DNA from: Anagrus nilaparvatae
Taxonomy: Eukaryota; Arthropoda; Insecta; Hymenoptera; Mymaridae
DNA: 64,000 nt
Direction of reading: 5' to 3'
NCBI GenBank assembly: GCA_022575985.1
Contig: JAKSXM010000002.1
Location: 16,851,001 to 16,915,000 of the forward strand
The translations under genes were made by a program, and so were the position numbers. The notes below the pieces were generated by a model. The model worked only from the letters and a program-made list of their open reading frames with translations. It made no database searches and had not been told where the DNA came from. The number at the start of each line of letters is the position of its first letter. The stretch's first letter is position 1. This document shows, one piece after another, positions 59,979-64,000 of this stretch.

Positions 59979-60956
59979 ATGGAACAAAAGGCTTTAATAT
60001 TAGAACAAATTGCTAAGGCAAGAAAATCTATTCGTCGCAAAAGCTTAGCTTACAAACTAGGTAAACAAGTTGCTGAAGATGTATTGAAAGAAAATCTCAA
60101 ACCTATAACAGAACCTTTAGAAAAAATTTTGGGAAAATGGTCAGAAATAGATAGTCATTCTGGGAAAAGACGTATTAAGGATGATACCTTTGAATATGAT
60201 ATTAAAAAAGTTAAGAAAATGAAAAACAATACTTCATCATTGTACAATGATAATTTTAAATCAGCCTTAGATGATGATGATGATGAGATGGATGATGCAG
60301 ATGACACTGTTATAGAAAGAAATAATGATGATATTGATGATTATGATGATGAAGAAACGACTAATTCATCAAAGATTCATTCAACCCTAGAAGCTAGCAC
60401 ACCAAAAACACTAAAAGCAAAGAAATTCTTGCAAATGCTTTTAAAAAATGAAGACAAAATTTTGGATACAAAGACTGGAGTACGGTACTTACAAAATGGA
60501 GCATACATGGTGGGAGATACTGAAGCCTATTTTGATGACGAGAATAACATAAATTTGGATGATGAAAAATATTTTCTGACTGATGGAATGATTGAGCTTT
60601 TATTTATGAAAATACCAGGCCCAAATATAACAGAGCAGGATCAAGCAAATTATATAAAAATTCTGAAATCAACTAATGCGTACAGGAAGAGATATAAGCC
60701 AAATGCATCTTTTCGAGATGATAAAACGGAAAAAAGTGCATGGATAAACAGAATGTCAAATACTTCTGGACAAGGATTGTCACAATATATATTTGAGAAG
60801 AAGGTAACAAAAGAATACGATGTTAGGGATGATCCTAACGAGTTTGATGACCGCTTGAAATGGTTAGAAACCAAGAGGGAAGCTGAAATGAATAATTATG
60901 AAAATGAAATTAAATCTATCATTGACAAATATAGACACACTAAAGTTAAATTTTAA
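59979..60956 (+). CDS. DUF8207-like protein with shared C-terminal module
   Basis: Intact single-exon gene, 325 aa, ATG at 59979. The N-terminal helix contains LAYKLGKQVAEDVLKENLKP and ITEPLEKILGKW, an acidic Asp-rich linker (about residues 97-130) follows, then the conserved domain at about 155-265: TKTGVRYLQNGAYMVGDTEA, then DGMIELLFMKIPGPN, then YIKILKSTNAYRKRYKPN. From memory this pattern is the arthropod/cnidarian domain annotated DUF8207; function unknown. The tail (about 281-325) has DDPNEFDDRLKWL and NEIKSIIDKYRHTKVKF, the same module that ends the FLYWCH proteins. The usual TPGLxELLF core reads TDGMIELLF here. Probably an element-encoded structural or accessory protein (inference). 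Confidence 0.8.
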   Translation: MEQKALILEQIAKARKSIRRKSLAYKLGKQVAEDVLKENLKPITEPLEKILGKWSEIDSHSGKRRIKDDTFEYDIKKVKKMKNNTSSLYNDNFKSALDDDDDEMDDADDTVIERNNDDIDDYDDEETTNSSKIHSTLEASTPKTLKAKKFLQMLLKNEDKILDTKTGVRYLQNGAYMVGDTEAYFDDENNINLDDEKYFLTDGMIELLFMKIPGPNITEQDQANYIKILKSTNAYRKRYKPNASFRDDKTEKSAWINRMSNTSGQGLSQYIFEKKVTKEYDVRDDPNEFDDRLKWLETKREAEMNNYENEIKSIIDKYRHTKVKF

Positions 60957-61248
60957 CAATATCATTTGACTAATTTAACATATACACAGGTTTTATTATT
61001 GATAAAAACATTTTTATTTTTTTAAATATTATAAAAATATTGTAAAAAAATTTATAAAAAATAATGTTTAAAATAATGTATAAAATAAGACTTATAATAA
61101 AGAATTATGTATTTATCAACAAGTAATGTGTTTTAATCTCTTAAAAAATAGTAAATTATTATTATTTAGTTGATATAATTTAAAATGTACAAAAGAGAAT
61201 TTTGTGATAGGTGAAATTTTGATTATTGATTTTTCACATCAAACATGT

Positions 61249-61432
61249 ACTTATTTTTAAAGTATTCTGGTTAAATAACCTTAAAATTTCAGGAACTTTT
61301 TTTCAAATATATAGTAATAAGTAAAGTTTTTTATAATTATACTTATTTTTAAAGTATTCTGGTTAAATAACCTTAAAATTTCAGGAACTTTTTTTCAAAT
61401 ATATAGTAATAAGTAAAGTTTTTTATAATTAT
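61249..61432. repeat. Exact-looking 92-bp tandem duplication
   Basis: 61249-61340 and 61341-61432 both begin ACTTATTTTTAAAGTATTCT and end TTTTTTATAATTAT. It lies downstream of the DUF8207-like gene; non-coding. Confidence 0.9.
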
Positions 61433-61752
61433 ATTTAAATCTTATTAAGTACAAAAAATTACTTAATTAAAAAATTTTTTTTAATATTCAGGGTAAAGTG
61501 CAGAAAAGCAAGCAAAAACAAACCTCAATTCAAGTTTCAAAATATTTTTTTTGTTTGTAAATGTGTGAGTGCATTTTACCCAAAAAATCTCTGGTTAAAT
61601 AGACTTTGCATATTTTTTAACTATAAAAATTTAAGCTAATGAGCTATTAACTATTAAATATTTGAGGTTATGTTACAGAATTTATATATTTTGATATTAT
61701 GTACCTTGACTTTTAAGGTTATAATCTCATTAACTCACATTATTTCTTCAGT

Positions 61753-61965
61753 ATGAAATATAACCTGAAGATGTTAACTGCTGAGGATATTCTTAGTCAG
61801 AGAGGTAAAACGCTCAAGAGAATAGATAATAATTTGTATCGTTTTGGTCGGAGAATCCGTTCAGGTGATGTATGGAGATGTGTACAAATAATGTGTAAGG
61901 CAAAAGTTTTAATCAGTGGGTTGTATCAAATAGGACTAATATTTTGCTCCATAAGAATCCATTGA
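61753..61965 (+). pseudogene. FLYWCH gene fragment fused to unrelated sequence
   Basis: Third copy of the FLYWCH gene: MKYNLKMLTAEDILSQRGK to MCKAKVLISG, close to the left copy and in frame across the 8-base spacer. After codon 56 it joins an inverted copy of 59732-59800 and ends 14 codons later. It lacks the HNH zinc ligands, the acidic segment and the tail, so it is non-functional. Confidence 0.8.
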
Positions 61966-61984
61966 AAATAGTAACATGTGATAA

Positions 61985-62215
61985 AAAAGTGGCGCTAAGT
62001 ATAAAAAAGTGGCGCTAAGTACATAAAAAACGGCGCTAAGTATATAATATACACTTTTTAATAGTTAGCGCCACTTTTTTATAGTTAGCGCCACTTTTTA
62101 TATAGTTTGCGCCGTTTTTTATTACTAAGCGCCACTTTTTTATAGTTAGCGCCGTTTTTTATGTACTTAGCGCCACTTCTTAATAGTTAGCGCCACTTTT
62201 TTATAGTTTGCACCT
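61985..62215. repeat. Palindromic array of GTGGCGCTAAGTA units
   Basis: Three plus-strand units (AAAGTGGCGCTAAGTATAAA) are followed by about six inverted units (TAGTTAGCGCCACTTTTT, TAGTTTGCGCCGTTTTTT), so the array folds into a long hairpin. It is just upstream of the intact FLYWCH gene and has the same GGCGC core as the other arrays with a different tail. Confidence 0.85.
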
Positions 62216-62361
62216 AACTTGAATCAACTATTATGAAGTTTGCTGATGATAATCAAAAGTGTGTGAACTTAGTAAATATAAAAGTATTATCGAAGATTAT
62301 CGAATTATGAGATAATTTGTTTTGTTATTATAGTTACATTCACTCCTATTATTTAGTTAGT

Positions 62362-63192
62362 ATGAAATATAATCTCAAAATGTTAACATCGGAAAATTTA
62401 ATTAGTCGGAAGGGTAAGCAGCTTAAAAAGATAGATAATCAAGTGTACCGCTTTGGTCGGAAAATCCGTTCAGGTGATATATGGAGATGTGTACACAAAA
62501 TGTGTAAGGCAAAAGTTTTAATAATTGGGAATTCTATAACACCTAAGAATATTGTGCACAATCATTCAAAATCTTATAAATCATTGAATGATGAAAATTC
62601 TGATCAGAAAAAGTATGAGAATTCATCTAAATCTTGTCATGCGAAAACAAGTGATGACGATGTTGATGACGATGTTGATGATTTAAACACATTACAAGAA
62701 GAAGCGGAAAATGATTGTACTAAAAAATTATATCAATTTAAAGAACTTGGTTTTAAAAAAACTTTTTGTGATATGGCAACGAATACAGAAAAATCTGTTC
62801 GAAGCATAGGAGTAAACACGATCGAGTCATCATTTACTAACAATAAACCTAGAAGAAATAAATTTAAAAAAACAAGATACCTAAAGAATAGTCAAAATTA
62901 TTCATCTGATGAAAATTTTAATATCGATGAATCTGACCAATCATTCAATAAAAATCAAAGTTCAAAAAGTTCTACAGATCAAAATTTTTTAAATCTTTTC
63001 GCTCATAGTTCAACACCAACATGTAGGGATATCATCGATTCACCAATCAATTATGACAATTGGGATGATCCTAATATACTTGTTGATCGCCTGAAAGTAT
63101 TAGTAGCAGAGAGAGAACATGGATTTACTGAATATGATAATGAAATTAAGTTAATAATCGAAGAATTAAGGACAGCTAAGATTATATATTAA
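62362..63192 (+). CDS. FLYWCH-type zinc-finger protein, intact copy
   Basis: 276 aa from the ATG at 62362, chosen because all three copies share MKYNLKMLT; an upstream TTG extension is not shared. The FLYWCH domain at about residues 25-75 has VYRFGRKIRSGDIWRC, MCKAKV and a final HNH, giving the C2H2 zinc ligands (Cys, Cys, His, His). FLYWCH domains bind DNA or proteins and are common in transposon-related proteins. Then come an Asp-rich acidic segment (about 100-120), MATNTEKSVRSIGVNTIE, the basic KPRRNKFKKTRYLKNSQN, a Ser/Asn-rich linker, and the terminal module WDDPNILVDRLKVLVAERE with NEIKLIIEELRTAKIIY. It could be a nuclear regulator of the element; the role is inference. Confidence 0.85.
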   Translation: MKYNLKMLTSENLISRKGKQLKKIDNQVYRFGRKIRSGDIWRCVHKMCKAKVLIIGNSITPKNIVHNHSKSYKSLNDENSDQKKYENSSKSCHAKTSDDDVDDDVDDLNTLQEEAENDCTKKLYQFKELGFKKTFCDMATNTEKSVRSIGVNTIESSFTNNKPRRNKFKKTRYLKNSQNYSSDENFNIDESDQSFNKNQSSKSSTDQNFLNLFAHSSTPTCRDIIDSPINYDNWDDPNILVDRLKVLVAEREHGFTEYDNEIKLIIEELRTAKIIY

Positions 63193-63790
63193 CCTTATCA
63201 CGTGTTTTCTTTTAAAATGTTTAAGAATGTTATTTCAATAAAGAAAAATATTTTCATCATATAAACTGTTTTATACTTATTCAACTTCCTTCAAGATAAG
63301 CAAAATTATTCTAAAAAATTTTTAAATTTCTTATTTTATGTAGAGAATTATTTAAGTTTTAAGGTTTATAAAGGATTATAAAAATTTTGCGGTTATGTTA
63401 AGGAATATTTACACTTTGAGGTTATGTAAAAAAAATTTTTTTTTCAATTTCCAGGTTATGTTTAGTAAATAAAAATTATTAGAATATGGTTTATTTACAA
63501 GAGTTTTATTGGATTCTGAAACCTATGTAAATGTAAATGACTGATTTTGTAAATAATTTTTATTTTTTTTCATTAATAACGTTTATAAATTCCATGGAGT
63601 TATGTTTTCCGCCATAATACGTTAGAGCTAGCCTTTTTTTTTGTATTTTTGATACCATAAGCGTAAATATATGATTACATCTTTTAAGAATATTAGTATT
63701 TGAAGAGATAAACATAATTTTCCGAATTCCTTTAATGAGATAACAGGCTTTGTATCATCTTCAACATTTAATATATCGATATCATCAATA

Positions 63791-63885
63791 ATATAGGTTT
63801 TTTTAATTAATTTAAAAAAAAAAATATAGGTTTTTTTAATTAATTTAAAAAAAAAAATATAGGTTTTTTTAATTAATTTTTTTTA
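63791..63885. repeat. 33-bp tandem triplication
   Basis: ATATAGGTTTTTTTAATTAA starts at 63791, 63824 and 63857, three units, just past the RING stop codon. The left arm has one unit. Confidence 0.85.
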
Positions 63886-64000
63886 ATTTTTTTAACACCA
63901 TTGCGTTACATTTAGGATATTTTCCATCAATACTATTATAAGTAGTTGCTGTAATAAATTTAAGCCATTTAACTAAACAATTAGATCCAAATAAATGACC
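63869..64000 (-). CDS. RFWD3-like RING protein, right copy, partial
   Basis: Minus-strand frame ending at 63869, open to the window edge: GHLFGSNCLVKWLK, then SIDGKYPKCNAMVLKKL. It differs from the left copy by Cys to Ser in the loop (YNSIDG for YNCIDG) and keeps the Tyr at the missing zinc-ligand position. The rest lies outside the window. Confidence 0.75.
   Translation of the reverse strand, partial: GHLFGSNCLVKWLKFITATTYNSIDGKYPKCNAMVLKKLKKIN

Larger units (their letters stand above)
62320..64000. repeat. Right arm of large inverted repeat (continues past window)
   Basis: Mirrored copy of 56546-58140. The last base still lies within homology (RING gene), so the arm and the element extend beyond 64000. 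Confidence 0.85.

Noticed and set aside
60650..60874. 74-codon minus ORF
   Set aside because: Lies antisense inside the DUF8207-like gene.

Overview
The window is AT-rich eukaryotic DNA. It has spliced genes with GT-AG introns, is densely packed with transposable elements, and carries two full-length genes of the insect odorant receptor (OR, 7tm_6) family. That family is insect-specific, so the source is an insect. The receptor style and the DUF8207/FLYWCH element at the right end suggest, without proving it, a hymenopteran such as a parasitoid wasp. There are no bacterial-type genes; most of the long open frames are by-products of repeats.

Receptor region (about 0.4-46.7 kb). Two paralogous OR genes lie head to tail on the minus strand. 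OR-A runs from 12855 down to 2276 and OR-B from 46267 down to 19149. I traced nine exons in each by translation, splice sites and comparison of the two copies. All exon lengths and phases are identical (147, 120, 127, 262, 96, 91, 134, 130, 60 nt), giving 388 codons plus stop in each. The homology extends beyond the genes (about 380-13340 against 17715-46735), so this is a tandem segmental duplication. OR-A occupies 10.6 kb and OR-B 27.1 kb. The difference is transposon insertion into OR-B introns, and the other copy often preserves the empty site.

Repeat content. There are at least four Penelope-like (PLE) remnants with RT and/or GIY-YIG sequence. A 2.4-kb LTR element with seemingly identical LTRs sits inside one PLE coding frame. 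A probable solo LTR hosts a PLE that hosts a TTAA-flanked MITE. Several foldback elements, many TIR MITEs, microsatellite-bearing repeats and minisatellites complete the picture.

Region 46.3-54.5 kb is mostly repeats, plus one exon of an SLC17-like (sialin/phosphate transporter type) gene at 48613-48872.

Right end (54.5-64 kb and beyond). This block has a different texture: compact, mostly intronless small genes for a FLYWCH zinc-finger protein (three copies in different states), a DUF8207-like protein, an RFWD3-like RING protein (two copies) and a protein I do not recognise. They are separated by arrays with GGCGC cores, and the outer parts form a large inverted repeat. The FLYWCH and DUF8207 proteins end in the same C-terminal module. 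I read this as a virus-like or selfish mobile element and consider it the most interesting part of the window.
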